From Sporosarcina sp. FSL W7-1349 (lineage in GTDB: Bacteria; Bacillota; Bacilli; Bacillales_A; Planococcaceae): 64,000 nt of DNA. Each line of letters opens with the position of its first letter. Within the stretch, counting starts at the first letter, position 1. The stretch is taken from contig NZ_JBBOOK010000002.1 in assembly GCF_038003045.1 (NCBI RefSeq), forward strand, positions 558,001-622,000. Direction: 5' to 3'. The position numbers were made by a program, and so were the translations under genes. This document shows positions 41,361 through 53,261 of the stretch, piece by piece. Under the pieces are notes generated by a model. It ran no database searches, was not told the origin of the DNA, and saw only the letters and a program-made list of their open reading frames with translations.

Positions 41361-42115
41361 CTCTGCGACGGTAGTGGCTGGCGTTTCCGTAATACTTCAT
41401 ACATCAACACGGAAGCGGCCACTGAAGCGTTCAGCGATGTGACATGCCCTATCATTGGTAGCTGGTAGAGAAAATCACACTTCTCCCTCAAGATCCGGGA
41501 CATCCCTTTTCCTTCACTGCCGATAATGACAGCCAAAGGCAGCGTGGCATCCATCATCCGGTAATCGGCTGAACCGGATGCGTCCGTCCCCGCTATCCAG
41601 ACTCCCCGCTTTTTCAGTTCCTCGACAGTTTGCGACAAATTATTCACCCGCACGACCGGAATATGCTCGATCGCCCCTGTCGACGCTTTTGCCACGACGC
41701 TTGTCAGCCCGACGGAACGTCGCTTCGGAATGATGACCCCATGCACTCCCGTCGCATCGGCGGTGCGCAAAATGGAACCGAGGTTATGGGGATCCTCCAA
41801 TTCATCGAGAATGAGGAAAAACGGATCTTCCCCCCGTCTCTCAGCCACACTGAACAAATCTTCCAGCTCTGCGTAGGTATAAGCCGCGACCGAGGCGATG
41901 ACCCCTTGATGATTGACGTCTAGCATGGCATCCAACTTCTGTTTCGGAACCGCTTGGACGAGGACCCCTGCCTCTTTCGCCAATGCAAGGATTTCCCCAA
42001 TGCTTTTTTTATTTAAACCTTCTGCAATCCAGATCTTGTTCAATTCCCTGCCCGAGCGCAAAGCCTCAGCAACGGGGTTTTTCCCTCCGATTAATTCTGT
42101 TTCGGGCGCTGTCAT
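41357..42115 (-). CDS. rlmB: 23S rRNA (guanosine-2'-O-)-methyltransferase RlmB/YacO (SpoU family)
   Basis: 252 residues: substrate-binding N-terminal L30e-like domain (about 1-80) and SPOUT domain with NLGSILRTADA, IGSEGKGM and MIGHVTSLNASVAASV, the three knot motifs. Overlaps mrnC and rae1 by 4 bp each. Confidence 0.95.
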   Translation of the reverse strand: MTAPETELIGGKNPVAEALRSGRELNKIWIAEGLNKKSIGEILALAKEAGVLVQAVPKQKLDAMLDVNHQGVIASVAAYTYAELEDLFSVAERRGEDPFFLILDELEDPHNLGSILRTADATGVHGVIIPKRRSVGLTSVVAKASTGAIEHIPVVRVNNLSQTVEELKKRGVWIAGTDASGSADYRMMDATLPLAVIIGSEGKGMSRILREKCDFLYQLPMIGHVTSLNASVAASVLMYEVLRKRQPLPSQR

Positions 42116-42534
42116 CGCGACCCCTCCTCCTTCGGTTGTTCGACAAATCGGATAGAGGCCTCGATCAGCTCTTCCACCCGTTCCTTCCTGCCAAGCAAAT
42201 GCAGGAAGCCGATTACTGCCTCAAATCCGGAACTGTAGTTATACGTCACGACATCCGTGTTTTTCGGGACCGAGCCGGACTTCGCATTGCGGCCGCGTCG
42301 GAGGACCGCCGCTTCCTCCTCCGACAAAAATCCGGACTGTTCCATGTCCTTGATGATAGCGGCTTGTGATTTCGCCGATACATAGCGCGTCGCTTCCCTA
42401 TGCAGGACCTGGGGCTTCACTCTGCCAGAACGGAGCAGATGCTCGCGGATCGCCTGTTCATAGACGGCATCTCCCATATAGGCAAGCGCTAAAGCATTCA
42501 GCTGTTTGACGTCCTGGTCGCGCAACGTGTACAT
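42112..42534 (-). CDS. mrnC: Mini-ribonuclease III
   Basis: About 140 residues with LALAYMGDAVYEQAIREHL, the catalytic acidic signature of RNase III without a dsRNA-binding domain; matures 23S rRNA in B. subtilis. ATG at 42534 is 9 bases after AAGGGG; ATG at 42543 (ATGA overlap with cysS) is an equally possible start. Part of the cysE-cysS-mrnC-rlmB-rae1 chain. Confidence 0.95.
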   Translation of the reverse strand: MYTLRDQDVKQLNALALAYMGDAVYEQAIREHLLRSGRVKPQVLHREATRYVSAKSQAAIIKDMEQSGFLSEEEAAVLRRGRNAKSGSVPKNTDVVTYNYSSGFEAVIGFLHLLGRKERVEELIEASIRFVEQPKEEGSR

Positions 42535-42539
42535 CGCCG

Positions 42540-43940
42540 TCATCCCCTTTTCCAACGTGTGCCTTGCGCGGTGTCTTCCAGCAGAATGCCTTTCGCTTTC
42601 AATTCATCCCGAATTTCATCCGCACGGGCGAAGTTGCGTTCACGACGAGCCGCCAGCCGTTCTTCAATCAACGCCTCAATTTCTTCATCGAGCAATTCGC
42701 TTTCATCAGAGAACGGCAATCCCAATACGCCCATCAATCGGTCAAATGTCGCGATGAACCGTTCCAACACTTCAGCCTGTGTGTTTTTCTCCAATAAATA
42801 CACGTTCGCCAGCTTCACCAAGTCAAAAATGGCGGCAATGCCGTTTGCTGTATTGAAATCGTCATCCATCGCTGTCTCAAAAGTATGGACGAGTTCATCG
42901 ATCTTATAGTTCCAGATATCCTTCTGATCGCCGAGATCGGCGGATGTCTTCAGACGGTGCTGCAAATTATTATAAGCCGTCTGGATCCGCTCTAAGCCGT
43001 TCGCCGCACTTTCCACAAGATCCTGCGAGAAATTGACAGGATGTCTATAATGGACGGACAGCATGAAGAAGCGCAATACTTTCGGGTCAATCTGCTTGCG
43101 AATATCATGGACCAAGACAAAATTACCGAGTGATTTCGACATTTTTTCATTATCGATATTGATGTAGCCGTTATGCATCCAGTAGTTGGCGAATGTTTTG
43201 CCCGTCATCGCCTCGGATTGCGCGATTTCGTTTTCATGATGCGGAAACGTCAAATCTTGTCCGCCCGCATGAATATCGATCGTGTCGCCCAGATGCTCGC
43301 GCGCCATGACGGAACATTCGATATGCCACCCCGGACGGCCGGCACCCCATGGGCTCTCCCAAGCAATCTCCCCTTCTTTGGCCGCTTTCCATAGGGCGAA
43401 ATCGAGATCATTCTCCTTTTTCTCCCCTTGTTCGACACGCGCTCCGACTTTCAATTCGTCGATTGATTGGTGGGACAGCTTGCCATATCCTTCGAAATTG
43501 CGGGTCCGGTAGTAGACATCTCCCTTCGATTCATACGCAAACCCTTTCTCGACCAAGACGCCGATGAAGCGGATGATATCTTCTATATGTTCGGTGACGC
43601 GGGGATGGACATCCGCCTTCCCGCAACCGAGCGCCCCGACATCCTCGAAATAAGCTTCGATGAACCGATCGGTCAGTTCTCCAACCTCTTCCCCGAGCTC
43701 ATTGGCCGCCTTGATGATCTTGTCATCCACGTCCGTAAAATTCGAGACGTATGTTACGTCATACCCGCGGTACTCCAAATAACGGCGGACGGTATCAAAT
43801 ACGATGACGGGTCGCGCATTCCCGATGTGGATGTAGTTATAAACAGTCGGCCCGCACACATACATTTTCACCTTTCCCTCTTCAATGGGAATAAAAGGCT
43901 CTTTCTTTCGTGTCAGCGTATTATAAATTTGAATACTCAT
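42540..43940 (-). CDS. cysS: Cysteinyl-tRNA synthetase
   Basis: 466 residues, class I: HIGH-type YIHIGNARP at about 37-45, zinc-binding residues in CGPTVYNY and [14 protein letters not shown]-type [10 protein letters not shown] near 270. Charges tRNA-Cys. Its ATG overlaps the cysE stop (ATGA) and it is under the upstream cysteine T-box. Confidence 0.98.
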   Translation of the reverse strand: MSIQIYNTLTRKKEPFIPIEEGKVKMYVCGPTVYNYIHIGNARPVIVFDTVRRYLEYRGYDVTYVSNFTDVDDKIIKAANELGEEVGELTDRFIEAYFEDVGALGCGKADVHPRVTEHIEDIIRFIGVLVEKGFAYESKGDVYYRTRNFEGYGKLSHQSIDELKVGARVEQGEKKENDLDFALWKAAKEGEIAWESPWGAGRPGWHIECSVMAREHLGDTIDIHAGGQDLTFPHHENEIAQSEAMTGKTFANYWMHNGYINIDNEKMSKSLGNFVLVHDIRKQIDPKVLRFFMLSVHYRHPVNFSQDLVESAANGLERIQTAYNNLQHRLKTSADLGDQKDIWNYKIDELVHTFETAMDDDFNTANGIAAIFDLVKLANVYLLEKNTQAEVLERFIATFDRLMGVLGLPFSDESELLDEEIEALIEERLAARRERNFARADEIRDELKAKGILLEDTAQGTRWKRG

Positions 43941-44593
43941 AGCCGCCCCTCCTTCACTTCTTCTTTCTCCAGTTCTGCCAACCGTTTTTCCAACCGTTGA
44001 ATTTCAGATTCCAGACGGCTGCAGACGTCCGCGACCGGGTCCGGCAAGTTCTGATGATCATGCCGCTCCACTTTCATGCCGTTCATCATGACGACCTTGC
44101 CCGGGATGCCGACAACCGTTGCATCGGGCGGCACATCTTTCAAGACGACCGAACCCGCTCCAACCTTGCTTCGTTCCCCAATGGTGATCGATCCGAGCAC
44201 TTTCGCTCCGGTGGCCACCAACACATTATCGTGGAGTGTCGGGTGACGTTTCCCTTTTTCCTTCCCGGTTCCTCCGAGGGTCACTCCTTGGTAGATCGTC
44301 ACGTCATTGCCGATTTCACAAGTTTCTCCGATGACAATTCCCATCCCGTGGTCGATGAAAAAGCGACGTCCGATCTTCGCACCCGGATGGATCTCGATGC
44401 CTGTAAAGAATCGGCTCACTTGCGACACGACCCGCGCCAGGAACCGGAAATTTCGTTTATACAGGGCGTGCGCAATCCGATGCGCCCAAATGGCGTGCAA
44501 CCCCGAATACGTCAACACGACTTCAATCGTGCTGCGCGCCGCCGGATCCTGTTCGAATATGCACTGAATATCCTCTTTCATCCTTCCAAACAC
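43937..44593 (-). CDS. cysE: Serine O-acetyltransferase
   Basis: 218 residues: N-terminal helical domain (about 1-65) and left-handed beta-helix of hexapeptide repeats ([11 protein letters not shown], then [17 protein letters not shown]). Makes O-acetylserine for cysteine synthesis. The start is GTG at 44593 behind AGGAGGG; the frame extends far upstream into the T-box leader and is not used. First gene after the T-box, coupled to cysS. Confidence 0.97.
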   Translation of the reverse strand: MFGRMKEDIQCIFEQDPAARSTIEVVLTYSGLHAIWAHRIAHALYKRNFRFLARVVSQVSRFFTGIEIHPGAKIGRRFFIDHGMGIVIGETCEIGNDVTIYQGVTLGGTGKEKGKRHPTLHDNVLVATGAKVLGSITIGERSKVGAGSVVLKDVPPDATVVGIPGKVVMMNGMKVERHDHQNLPDPVADVCSRLESEIQRLEKRLAELEKEEVKEGRL

Positions 44594-44659
44594 CTTATTT
44601 CCCTCCTTTTTTAACCAAAAGCACAGACACCGATTCAAGCACCCGGAGCTGGATGATGA

Positions 44660-44900
44660 CAATAAAAAAATGCGCCTCCGCCAAAAAATGACAGAGACGC
44701 ATTGCATGCGTGGTTCCACTCCGCTTGAAAGGACAAATACCTTTCCGCTTGAACGCCTGTAACGCTGGCGATACGTCCGGCCTACTTGCATTTCGGCACG
44801 GCTCTCAAAGGGGCATTTCGGTATGGCAGAGGCACGGATCACTTACAGCCGGTGATGATCCTCTCTGAAGTGCTTGCCATACGTACTTCTCCTTCTCGAC
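44660..44900 (-). promoter_or_regulatory. Cysteine T-box leader
   Basis: T-box sequence TGGAACCACG at 44709-44718 (consensus TGGNACCGCG), followed by a terminator (AATGCG/CGCATT stem, 44669-44703) and seven U (44664-44670). Stem I is framed by GTATGGCA/TGCCATAC with the AGTA/GAA loop-E pair, placing specifier TGC (Cys) at 44813-44815. Uncharged tRNA-Cys is expected to allow cysE-cysS expression. Confidence 0.92.
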
Positions 44901-44961
44901 GATTTATATACTCTATATTTCAGTGTACTAAAGGCGCATTAGGTCAAATCAATTACCTATC

Positions 44962-44989
44962 ATTTTACATCGCGAACAATGAAAGTCAA
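44962..44989 (-). promoter_or_regulatory. Promoter for the T-box-cysE operon
   Basis: Minus strand TTGACT (44984-44989), 16-bp spacer, TAAAAT (44962-44967), right at the gltX stop codon. Confidence 0.55.
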
Positions 44990-44991
44990 TA

Positions 44992-46455
44992 TTATTGTTT
45001 AGCGTATTTCGAAACGCGATCCAGCACATTCTCTTTACCGATCAACGCAATAGCAGCCGGCAACTCCGGACCATGCGTCTGACCCGTTGTCACCACCCGG
45101 ATCGGCATGAACAAGTTCTTCCCTTTATGGCCCGTTTCCTTCTGGACCGCTTTGATAGCGTCCTTAATCGACGCAGCATCGAACGTTTCCAAATCTTCTA
45201 GCTGCCCTTTGAAAGAAGCCATCACTTCCGGAACCTGTTCCCCTGCCAAGACTTCCTGGGATTGTTCATCATATTCAATATCATCCTTGAAGAACTGGGC
45301 GGATAACTCGACAATTTCTGCACCAAAACTAAGCTGGTCATGATACAGGGCAATCAGATCACGGACCCATGCACTTTCCGCTTCCGTCAGCTCGCCTTTC
45401 ACCAGTCCCGCCTCCTGTAAATGCGGCAACGCCAAGGCAACGACTTCGTCTAACGATAATTTCTTCACATATTGGTTATTCATCCATGTCAATTTCTGCT
45501 TATCGAACATGGAAGGGGACTTGGACAATCTGCTTTCATCGAACAGCTTTACGAGCTCATCATGCGTGAAAATCTCCTCTTCACCGCCCGGAGACCAGCC
45601 GAGCAGGGCGAAGAAGTTGAACATCGCTTCAGGCAGATACCCAAGATTCTTATATTGTGAGATGAATTGAATGATCGATTCGTCCCGTTTCGACAATTTT
45701 TTCCGATCTTCATTAACAATCAATGTCATATGGCCGTAACGTGGATACTCCCAGCCGAAGACATCGTAGATCATCAATTGCTTCGGTGTGTTCGTCAAAT
45801 GTTCTTCTCCACGGAAGACGTGGGAGATTCTCATGAAGTGGTCGTCGATGACCACCGCGAAGTTGTAGGTCGGGATGCCATTCGCTTTCACAAGTACCCA
45901 GTCCCCGACGTCTTCGGATTCAAACGCAACCGTACCACGGACAAGATCTTCCACTTTATACGTCACATTTTCCGGCACTCTCATACGGATCGTATACGGC
46001 ATGCCCGCCGCTTCCTTCTCTGCCACTTCTTCCGCCGTCAAATTCCGGCATGTGCCAGCATACATCGGAGCCGCGATGCCGGATGCCTTCTGCTTCTCCC
46101 GCTCCGCTTCCAACTCCTCCGTCGTACAGAAACATTTATACGCATGGCCGCTATCAAGCATATCCTGCGCATGTTTTGAATAAAGATCGAGTCGTTCCAT
46201 CTGACGGTATGGCCCGTATGGACCGCCGACATCGACGGATTCATCGTACTCGATGCCGAGCCATTTCAAGTTATCAAGCTGTGACAATTCGCCGGCTTCG
46301 ATGTTCCGCTCTGTATCGGTATCCTCGATGCGAACGATGAATTTGCCGCCATGATGGCGGGCGAATAGATAATTGAAAAGCGCCGTCCGTGCCCCGCCGA
46401 TATGTAGATGTCCAGTCGGACTCGGTGCATAACGTACACGTACCTCTGTTGTCAT
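44992..46455 (-). CDS. gltX: Glutamyl-tRNA synthetase (probably non-discriminating)
   Basis: 487 residues from [24 protein letters not shown]-type [13 protein letters not shown]-type [10 protein letters not shown]. In Bacillales this enzyme charges both tRNA-Glu and tRNA-Gln, the latter corrected by GatCAB. ATG at 46455 is 8 bases after GGAGATGG; two in-frame ATGs lie a few codons upstream. Confidence 0.97.
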   Translation of the reverse strand: MTTEVRVRYAPSPTGHLHIGGARTALFNYLFARHHGGKFIVRIEDTDTERNIEAGELSQLDNLKWLGIEYDESVDVGGPYGPYRQMERLDLYSKHAQDMLDSGHAYKCFCTTEELEAEREKQKASGIAAPMYAGTCRNLTAEEVAEKEAAGMPYTIRMRVPENVTYKVEDLVRGTVAFESEDVGDWVLVKANGIPTYNFAVVIDDHFMRISHVFRGEEHLTNTPKQLMIYDVFGWEYPRYGHMTLIVNEDRKKLSKRDESIIQFISQYKNLGYLPEAMFNFFALLGWSPGGEEEIFTHDELVKLFDESRLSKSPSMFDKQKLTWMNNQYVKKLSLDEVVALALPHLQEAGLVKGELTEAESAWVRDLIALYHDQLSFGAEIVELSAQFFKDDIEYDEQSQEVLAGEQVPEVMASFKGQLEDLETFDAASIKDAIKAVQKETGHKGKNLFMPIRVVTTGQTHGPELPAAIALIGKENVLDRVSKYAKQ

Positions 46456-46526
46456 GGATGATTCCATCTCCGTTCTCATTTATTTACTGTGCCATTTTAC
46501 CACTCGGCCGCTGCCTTTGGAAGATG

Positions 46527-47003
46527 TCAAGATTTCACGAGCAGGATCGTTGCCATGGAAGCGATTCCCTCTTCCCGTCCCGTGAATCCCAGTTGTTCTG
46601 TCGTCGTCGCCTTCACATTAACTTGGGAGACGTCCGCTTCCAATAATTCCGCGACACGCGTCCGGATCTGTTCGATATAAGGGGACATTTTCGGCTTTTG
46701 GGCGATGATCGTGCAATCGATATTCCCCAATCGATAGCCCTTTTCCTTTACCAATTCCCAAATCTCCATCAACAACACTGCTGAATCGGCATCTTTGTAG
46801 GCCGCATCCGTATCCGGAAAATGCCTGCCGATATCACCTTCCCCAATTGCGCCAAGCGCCGCATCCGTGATCGTATGTAATAGGACATCCGCATCGGAAT
46901 GGCCTGTCAATCCCTTCTCGTGAGGAATCGCGATCCCTCCGATGATCAGCGGCCGCCCTTCCGCAAATTTATGCACATCAAAGCCTTGTCCGATCCGCAT
47001 CAT
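46527..47003 (-). CDS. ispF: 2-C-methyl-D-erythritol 2,4-cyclodiphosphate synthase
   Basis: 158 residues, [19 protein letters not shown] with the zinc ligands D-x-H, and [15 protein letters not shown]. Fifth step of the MEP isoprenoid pathway. Overlaps the end of ispD by 26 bp, so the two enzymes are co-translated. Confidence 0.98.
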   Translation of the reverse strand: MMRIGQGFDVHKFAEGRPLIIGGIAIPHEKGLTGHSDADVLLHTITDAALGAIGEGDIGRHFPDTDAAYKDADSAVLLMEIWELVKEKGYRLGNIDCTIIAQKPKMSPYIEQIRTRVAELLEADVSQVNVKATTTEQLGFTGREEGIASMATILLVKS

Positions 47004-47694
47004 TCAAATCCTCCTCTAGTCTTCGTTTCAATAGGATCTCGCCAAATGCGAGATCTTCCTGTGTCGTCATTTTCACATTATCATACGTACTTTCCACGAG
47101 ATGGACCGGATGCCCGATCCGCTCCACGAGCATCGATTCATCCGTGCCAAGAAAGCCGTCCACTTCCGCCCGTTGCGCTGCCTCTTGCAATACTTCATAG
47201 CGGAAAGCTTGGGGCGTCTGGATGATCCAAAGCGCCTCTCGGTCGACCGTCTTTTCCACTACTCCATCGCGCGCCATCTTCATCGTATCTTTCGCTTTGA
47301 CGCCCGCAATGGCCGCTCCCTGCGCAGCAGCCGTGCGGACAAGCTCCCGGATGACTTCGCGCCGGATGAAAGGTCGAGCCGCGTCATGGACGAGGACGAT
47401 ACCGCCCCCCTCATGCGCGCCGATGCAGGAAGCGACGCTATGTTGCCGCTCCTCGCCTCCTTCGACAAACGCTTTCACTTTCGTAATTCCGAACCGTTCA
47501 AGCATGTTGCGAATCTGTTCACGTTCCTCGGGCTTGACGGCAAGCAGGATGCCCGCACATGCAGGGTCGCTGTCAAATACCCGGAGTGTATGAATGAGGA
47601 TCGGCGTCTCGCCGATCTCCAAGAAAAGTTTATTGAAGCCTGCTCCCATCCGCTTCCCGCTTCCGGCGGCAGGCAACATGACCGTATACTCCAC
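46978..47694 (-). CDS. ispD: 2-C-methyl-D-erythritol 4-phosphate cytidylyltransferase
   Basis: 238 residues, nucleotidyltransferase motif [16 protein letters not shown] at the start, [15 protein letters not shown] in the middle. Third step of the MEP pathway. Between yacL and ispF. Confidence 0.98.
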   Translation of the reverse strand: MEYTVMLPAAGSGKRMGAGFNKLFLEIGETPILIHTLRVFDSDPACAGILLAVKPEEREQIRNMLERFGITKVKAFVEGGEERQHSVASCIGAHEGGGIVLVHDAARPFIRREVIRELVRTAAAQGAAIAGVKAKDTMKMARDGVVEKTVDREALWIIQTPQAFRYEVLQEAAQRAEVDGFLGTDESMLVERIGHPVHLVESTYDNVKMTTQEDLAFGEILLKRRLEEDLNDADRTRL

Positions 47695-47762
47695 TATCCA
47701 TCTTCCTCTACTTTATCAATTACGCCTCGCTGGCTCTAGCTGAATCAAGAAAATTCCAAGCC

Positions 47763-48875
47763 TTAGTTCGCTCGGGCCGACTTGCCATTTTTCGGTTTGG
47801 CGAAAATCATGCGCCCTGCCGACGTCTGCAATACGCTCGTCACAACAACGTCTATCGCACTGCCGATATGGTGTTTGCCGTCTTCCACTACAATCATCGT
47901 CCCATCATCCAAGTAGGCAACACCTTGGTTATGCTCCTTGCCGTCCTTGATGACGACGACGTGCATTTCCTCTCCCGGGATGACGACCGGTTTCACCGCA
48001 TTCGCCAGGTCATTGATATTCAACACCGAGACACCATGCAAATCCGCGACTTTATTCAAATTAAAATCATTTGTCACGACATAGCCGCCCATGCGTTTTG
48101 CAAGGCGGACGAGCTTCAGGTCCACTTCCGCTACATCGCTGAAATCTTCATCCGTGATCTGGACATTGGGACCTTCATCCGTTTGCAGCTTTTTCAAGAC
48201 ATCGAGCCCGCGTCTCCCTTTTGTCCGCTTTAATGTATCAGATGAATCTGCAATATGCTGCAGTTCCGTCAGGACAAATTGGGGGACGACGAGGATTCCT
48301 TCCAAAAAACCGGTCGTCGAAATATCCGCGATGCGTCCGTCAATAATGACGCTGGTATCCAAAATTTTGTAAGGCTTATTTTGTTGCGAAGGCGCCAAAG
48401 TATCTCCACCTTCCACTTCCTTCTTTTTCTGCCCCGCATTTCTGGCCGCATAGATCGCTTGGATGAATTCTTCCCGTTTCTTGAAACCTACTTGGAATCC
48501 AAGATAACCGAGCAGGATGGATAACAGAATTGGTGTGATGGATGCGATGACCGGAATTTCGATGTTTCCCAATCCGAAACTGACGAGAAAAGCCAAACTT
48601 AAGCCGACAATAAGACCAATTGTCCCGAAGAGCAAATCGAAAATCGGCGCCTTTAAGAGACGATCTTCCATCCATTTGATGAAATTGACAATCGGTTCGG
48701 TTAAAAAGAGATTGACGACGTAAAAAATAGCGGCCCCGAGAATAGCGGATACATACGGATTGTTGATCATCGGCTTGGAGGTGAATGAAAATAAGGTAAA
48801 TAAATGCGGTAAAAATAAGACACCAAGCGTCCCGCCGATCAGCAGAAGCCCAACTTGCACTACACGTTTCAACAT
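47763..48875 (-). CDS. yacL: PIN/TRAM-domain membrane protein (YacL family)
   Basis: 370 residues: four hydrophobic spans (about 7-30, 40-60, 80-102, 105-128), a PIN domain beginning [16 protein letters not shown] (about 170) with further acidic residues near [12 protein letters not shown], and a C-terminal TRAM domain. Membrane-tethered predicted nuclease of unknown substrate, conserved next to ispD. In B. subtilis disA lies between it and radA; here only 255 non-coding bases do. Confidence 0.93.
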   Translation of the reverse strand: MLKRVVQVGLLLIGGTLGVLFLPHLFTLFSFTSKPMINNPYVSAILGAAIFYVVNLFLTEPIVNFIKWMEDRLLKAPIFDLLFGTIGLIVGLSLAFLVSFGLGNIEIPVIASITPILLSILLGYLGFQVGFKKREEFIQAIYAARNAGQKKKEVEGGDTLAPSQQNKPYKILDTSVIIDGRIADISTTGFLEGILVVPQFVLTELQHIADSSDTLKRTKGRRGLDVLKKLQTDEGPNVQITDEDFSDVAEVDLKLVRLAKRMGGYVVTNDFNLNKVADLHGVSVLNINDLANAVKPVVIPGEEMHVVVIKDGKEHNQGVAYLDDGTMIVVEDGKHHIGSAIDVVVTSVLQTSAGRMIFAKPKNGKSARAN

Positions 48876-49130
48876 GTCTACGACCTCCTTTCCTGTTTAG
48901 CGAAGGATGTCGAAAAAGCCGATTCTTGCATGGAGAAAGCATTTTCCGACATCTCCGTTGCCTGTCATTATACATGTTTATCCTTTTGAAAGCTGTTTTG
49001 AACATAGGCTGGAGCCGAATTTAGCCCTATCTTCATAAGACTGCCGATCACCTTCCGAGGTTCCTAGGAAATGCGAGCCAAACTCCCGGGAAGCCATGCT
49101 CCGGCTGTCTCGCAAGCTCTATCCATCTTG

Positions 49131-50501
49131 TTATCCAAATGCAACCTTCAAAGCTTCGCTAATCGTATCGACACCGACCACTTGGATACCTTTCGGATAG
49201 TCCCATCCGCCGAGGTTGGAGGATGGGACGATAGCCCGCTCGAACCCTAGTTTGGCGGCTTCCACAACCCTTTGTTCAATTCGGGATACCCTACGGACTT
49301 CTCCCGTTAATCCGACTTCGCCAATGAAACAGTCGGATACCCCCACAGCAGCGTCTTTATAACTGGAGACGACGCTCATCAATACCGCTAAATCGATAGC
49401 AGGTTCATCTAGTTTTACGCCACCGGCCACTTTGATATACGCATCTTGTGCCTGCAATAGCATGCCCATCCGTTTTTCCAGTACCGCCATAAGCAAGGAT
49501 ACCCGGTTTTGATCGATTCCAGTGGCCATCCGCTTCGGATAATTGAAACTGGACGGAGTAACAAGCGCTTGAATTTCCACTAGGATCGGGCGCGTCCCTT
49601 CCATGGAGGCGACTACGGTCGAGCCGGCCCCACCTTGGGACCGTTCCCGCAGAAACAGTTCGGACGGGTTCAGTACTTCCTTCAGACCAGATTGCAACAT
49701 CTCGAAAATGGCGATCTCATTCGTCGAGCCAAACCGGTTTTTGACACTGCGTAAAATCCGGTATGTGTGGTGACGCTCCCCTTCGAAATACAGGACGGTA
49801 TCCACCATATGCTCCAACAGCCGCGGACCCGCGATCTGGCCATCCTTCGTCACGTGACCTACGAGGAAAATGGCAATCCCTTGTGTTTTTGCGATTTTCA
49901 TCAATTCAGCCGTACACTCCCGGACTTGTGACACGCTGCCTGGAGCTGATGTCACTTCCGGATGATGGACGGTCTGGATCGAGTCCACGATGACGAAGCG
50001 CGGCTTGACATCCGAAATGGTTTCATGGATTTGCCCCAAGTCCGTTTCAGCGTAAATGAAAAGCTCATCTGACGCGACCCCGAGCCGCTCCGCCCGCAGC
50101 TTCGTCTGGCGGATCGATTCCTCTCCGGAAATATACAAGACGCGTTGCTTTTTATTTGAGAGAAGCGAGGACACTTGCAACAGCAAGGTTGATTTCCCAA
50201 TGCCCGGGTCGCCCCCGATCAGGATCAATGAACCCGGGACGATACCGCCGCCCAGCACCCGGTTGAGTTCCCCGAGCTCCGTCTCCACCCGCGGTTCTTC
50301 CACCGTTTCGACTGCGCTGATCGGCATCGCCTTTTGCCGTATATTTTCAGAGTGCTGGAACGCCCCACGCGGTCCTTTTTGGACGATTTCCACTTCTTCA
50401 TCCATCGTATTCCATTCTCCACAGCCCGGACAGCGTCCCATCCATTTCGGCGACTCATAACCGCAGGAGCGGCACATAAATTTCGTTTTCCGTTTAGCCA
50501 T
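49131..50501 (-). CDS. radA: DNA repair protein RadA
   Basis: 456 residues: zinc ribbon [18 protein letters not shown] at 10-27, RecA-like core with Walker [11 protein letters not shown], the RadA motif KNRFGSTNE, and a Lon-like C-terminal domain. Branch-migration helicase in recombination. 78 bp after clpC, with a long hairpin in between. Confidence 0.98.
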   Translation of the reverse strand: MAKRKTKFMCRSCGYESPKWMGRCPGCGEWNTMDEEVEIVQKGPRGAFQHSENIRQKAMPISAVETVEEPRVETELGELNRVLGGGIVPGSLILIGGDPGIGKSTLLLQVSSLLSNKKQRVLYISGEESIRQTKLRAERLGVASDELFIYAETDLGQIHETISDVKPRFVIVDSIQTVHHPEVTSAPGSVSQVRECTAELMKIAKTQGIAIFLVGHVTKDGQIAGPRLLEHMVDTVLYFEGERHHTYRILRSVKNRFGSTNEIAIFEMLQSGLKEVLNPSELFLRERSQGGAGSTVVASMEGTRPILVEIQALVTPSSFNYPKRMATGIDQNRVSLLMAVLEKRMGMLLQAQDAYIKVAGGVKLDEPAIDLAVLMSVVSSYKDAAVGVSDCFIGEVGLTGEVRRVSRIEQRVVEAAKLGFERAIVPSSNLGGWDYPKGIQVVGVDTISEALKVAFG

Positions 50502-50521
50502 AAAGCTCCCCCAACGTGAAA

Positions 50522-50571
50522 CGGACAGCCCATCCCGGCCGAAAAATTAATTCGGCGGGCGGGCTATCCGT
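50522..50571 (-). terminator. Long hairpin after clpC, probable terminator
   Basis: CGGACAGCCC...GGGCTATCCG with inner CGAA/TTCG, an imperfect stem of about 20 pairs; only TTT follows on the minus strand, so termination may be partial and leave some read-through to radA. Confidence 0.6.
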
Positions 50572-50579
50572 TTCATCCT

Positions 50580-53036
50580 TTATTTTTCTCCAACTTCTAC
50601 TGCTTCGTTTTTCTTGTTCGTCCGGACGGTGAATTCCCCGTCTTCTACGTCGATAACCACTTGGCCGCCTGTCAGGACAGTGCCTTTCAAGAGCTCTTCC
50701 GATAAGCGGTCTTCGATATGTTTCTGGATAGCACGGCGCAATGGGCGTGCTCCGTAGTCCGGATCATAGCCTTCCTCGGAGATTTTCTCTTTCGCTGCGT
50801 CTGTGACTTGCAGTTCGATCTCCTGTTCTTCAAGACGTTTGACCAGCTCGTTAGACATAAGTGAAACAATTTCGCGCAAATGTTCTTTTTCGAGTGAGTG
50901 GAAGACAATCATTTCATCCACACGGTTTAAGAACTCCGGACGGAATACTTTCTTCAATTCGTCGAGCATCGTCGATTTCATGCTCTCGTAGTCGCGGTCC
51001 GTGCCGTGCAGATTGAAGCCAACATAGCGGTTTTTCTTCAACGCTTCGGCACCGACGTTCGATGTCATGATCAGCACCGTATTGCGGAAATCTACTGTAC
51101 GGCCTTTCGAATCTGTCAATCTGCCGTCTTCCAACACTTGAAGCAAGATGTTGAAGACGTCTGGGTGGGCCTTCTCGATTTCATCCAATAGGACGACTGA
51201 GTACGGTTTGCGGCGGACTTTTTCCGTCAACTGGCCGCCCTCATCGTAACCTACATATCCCGGAGGCGAACCGACGAGACGGGAGGTCGAATGCTTCTCC
51301 ATGTATTCGGACATGTCAATCCGGATCATCGCATCTTCGTCTCCGAACATCGATTCAGCGAGCGCTCGCGCAAGTTCCGTTTTCCCGACCCCTGTCGGTC
51401 CAAGGAAGATGAAGGAACCGATTGGGCGTTTTGGATCCTTCAAACCAGCACGCGCCCGGCGGATCGCCCGTGAAATGGCAGTTACTGCTTCACCTTGGCC
51501 GATGACACGCTTATGGAGCAATTCTTCCATGTTCAATAATTTGGCGCTTTCCGTCGTCGCAATCTTCGAGACAGGCACTCCAGTCCACATCGCTACCACT
51601 TCGGCAATGTCGTTAACCGTCACTTCCGACTCCGTTTTGCCTTGTTTTTCTTTCCAAGCCGTTTTCGTCTTATCCAGTTCTTCTTTCATCTTCTGCTCTT
51701 TGTCGCGGAAAGAAGCCGCTTTTTCGAATTCCTGACTTTGGACGGCCGCATTCTTCTCGGAGCGGATCGCCTCCAACTTTGCCTCCAGCTCTTTCAGATT
51801 TGGAGGAGTCGTATACGAGCGAAGGCGCACTTTCGAGCCCGCTTCGTCAATCAAGTCGATCGCCTTATCCGGAAGGAAACGGTCGGAGATATAGCGATCC
51901 GACATTTTCGCCGCCGCTTCAATTGCTTCATCCGTAATTTTCACACGGTGGTGCGCTTCATAGCGATCGCGCAGACCGTAGATAATCTGGACGGTTTCCT
52001 CGACAGTCGGCTCGTCGACTTGGATCGGTTGGAAACGGCGCTCCAACGCAGCGTCTTTTTCGATATATTTTCGGTATTCATCCAACGTCGTAGCACCGAT
52101 ACATTGCAACTCGCCTCGGGCAAGGGACGGTTTCAGGATATTGGAAGCGTCAATCGCGCCTTCCGCTCCTCCAGCACCGATCAGCGTATGGAGCTCATCG
52201 ATGAAGAGGATAATATTGCCGGCTTGGCGGATTTCCTCCATTACCTTTTTCATGCGGTCTTCGAACTCGCCGCGGTATTTCGTTCCCGCGACGACGGTAC
52301 CCATATCCAGCGTCATGACACGCTTGTCACGAAGGATTTCCGGGACTTCATTGTTAATGATCTGCTGGGCCAGCCCTTCTGCGATCGCCGTTTTCCCGAC
52401 GCCTGGCTCCCCGATCAAGACCGGGTTGTTTTTTGTGCGACGTGCCAGCACTTCAATAACGCGTGTGATTTCCTTGCCGCGGCCAATGACTGGATCGAGA
52501 GTGCCTTCACGCGCGATTTCAGTCAAGTCGCGAGCCAAACTATCCAAGGTCGGCGTAGCGGCAGAATTAGCGGCGCCTTGGCTGCCGCCGGAGCTGTCGT
52601 TGCTGCCGAGCAATTGCAAGACTTGTTGACGAGCTTTGTTGAGGCTGACCCCTGCGTTGTTCAATACCCGTGCGGCCACGCCTTCCCCTTCACGTATCAA
52701 CGCAAGTAGAATATGCTCTGTGCCGATGTACGAATGGCCCAACTTGCGGGATTCATCCACAGATAGTTCAATTACCTTTTTAGCGCGCGGTGTGTAATGG
52801 ACGATCGGGCCGACGTCTTTGGAGCCGGTGCCGACCAATTTTTCTACGCCTTGTTCAATGGTTTCGAAACTAACATCGATCGCTTCCAGCGCTTTTGCTG
52901 CGATGCCGCCGCCTTCCCGGATCAATCCGAGCAGGATATGCTCCGTGCCGATCGATTCATGTTTCATGCGAATGGCTTCTTCTTGCGCAAGCTGCAATAC
53001 CTTTTGTGCACGTTGTGTAAATCGGTTGAACATCAT
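50580..53036 (-). CDS. clpC: ATP-dependent Clp protease ATPase subunit ClpC
   Basis: 818 residues: double N-domain (about 1-145), AAA1 with Walker A GEPGVGKT, middle domain coiled coil with UVR-like [13 protein letters not shown] (docking McsB/MecA), AAA2 with GPTGVGKT. Unfolds proteins, including phospho-arginine-tagged ones, for ClpP. ATG ATG at 53036 behind AGGAGAGG is the family start. It has its own CtsR-box promoter in the gap after mcsB. Confidence 0.98.
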   Translation of the reverse strand: MMFNRFTQRAQKVLQLAQEEAIRMKHESIGTEHILLGLIREGGGIAAKALEAIDVSFETIEQGVEKLVGTGSKDVGPIVHYTPRAKKVIELSVDESRKLGHSYIGTEHILLALIREGEGVAARVLNNAGVSLNKARQQVLQLLGSNDSSGGSQGAANSAATPTLDSLARDLTEIAREGTLDPVIGRGKEITRVIEVLARRTKNNPVLIGEPGVGKTAIAEGLAQQIINNEVPEILRDKRVMTLDMGTVVAGTKYRGEFEDRMKKVMEEIRQAGNIILFIDELHTLIGAGGAEGAIDASNILKPSLARGELQCIGATTLDEYRKYIEKDAALERRFQPIQVDEPTVEETVQIIYGLRDRYEAHHRVKITDEAIEAAAKMSDRYISDRFLPDKAIDLIDEAGSKVRLRSYTTPPNLKELEAKLEAIRSEKNAAVQSQEFEKAASFRDKEQKMKEELDKTKTAWKEKQGKTESEVTVNDIAEVVAMWTGVPVSKIATTESAKLLNMEELLHKRVIGQGEAVTAISRAIRRARAGLKDPKRPIGSFIFLGPTGVGKTELARALAESMFGDEDAMIRIDMSEYMEKHSTSRLVGSPPGYVGYDEGGQLTEKVRRKPYSVVLLDEIEKAHPDVFNILLQVLEDGRLTDSKGRTVDFRNTVLIMTSNVGAEALKKNRYVGFNLHGTDRDYESMKSTMLDELKKVFRPEFLNRVDEMIVFHSLEKEHLREIVSLMSNELVKRLEEQEIELQVTDAAKEKISEEGYDPDYGARPLRRAIQKHIEDRLSEELLKGTVLTGGQVVIDVEDGEFTVRTNKKNEAVEVGEK

Positions 53037-53203
53037 ATTCATTCCTCTCCTATCTATATATGATCCTATTCCATCCACTTCAGCAAAAGCCGAAGGAGTG
53101 AAGGTAAAACGCGTTCATACTAGCATTTCGGGTTGAATTAAAGATAGCCTGTTTCAGTGTATTCATAGGGACCGGAATGAAAACCGCTATCCATCAAATT
53201 GAC

Positions 53204-53220
53204 TTTGACTATCTTTGACT
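53204..53220 (-). promoter_or_regulatory. CtsR operator in front of clpC
   Basis: Minus strand AGTCAAAGATAGTCAAA, a full match to the CtsR heptad repeat, followed by an extra GTCAA. It overlaps the start region of the promoter at 53224-53252. A 24-bp stretch (53199-53222) is identical to the ctsR operator region. Confidence 0.9.
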
Positions 53221-53223
53221 TAG

Positions 53224-53252
53224 ATTATACCTGCTGTGGAACCGTTACGCAA
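53224..53252 (-). promoter_or_regulatory. Promoter for clpC
   Basis: Minus strand TTGCGT (53247-53252), 17-bp spacer, perfect TATAAT (53224-53229), immediately upstream of the CtsR box and about 190 bp before clpC. Confidence 0.7.
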
Positions 53253-53261
53253 AATAGATGC

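Noticed and set aside
51642..52709. 355-codon plus-strand open frame opposite clpC
   Set aside because: Antisense shadow of the conserved clpC reading frame.
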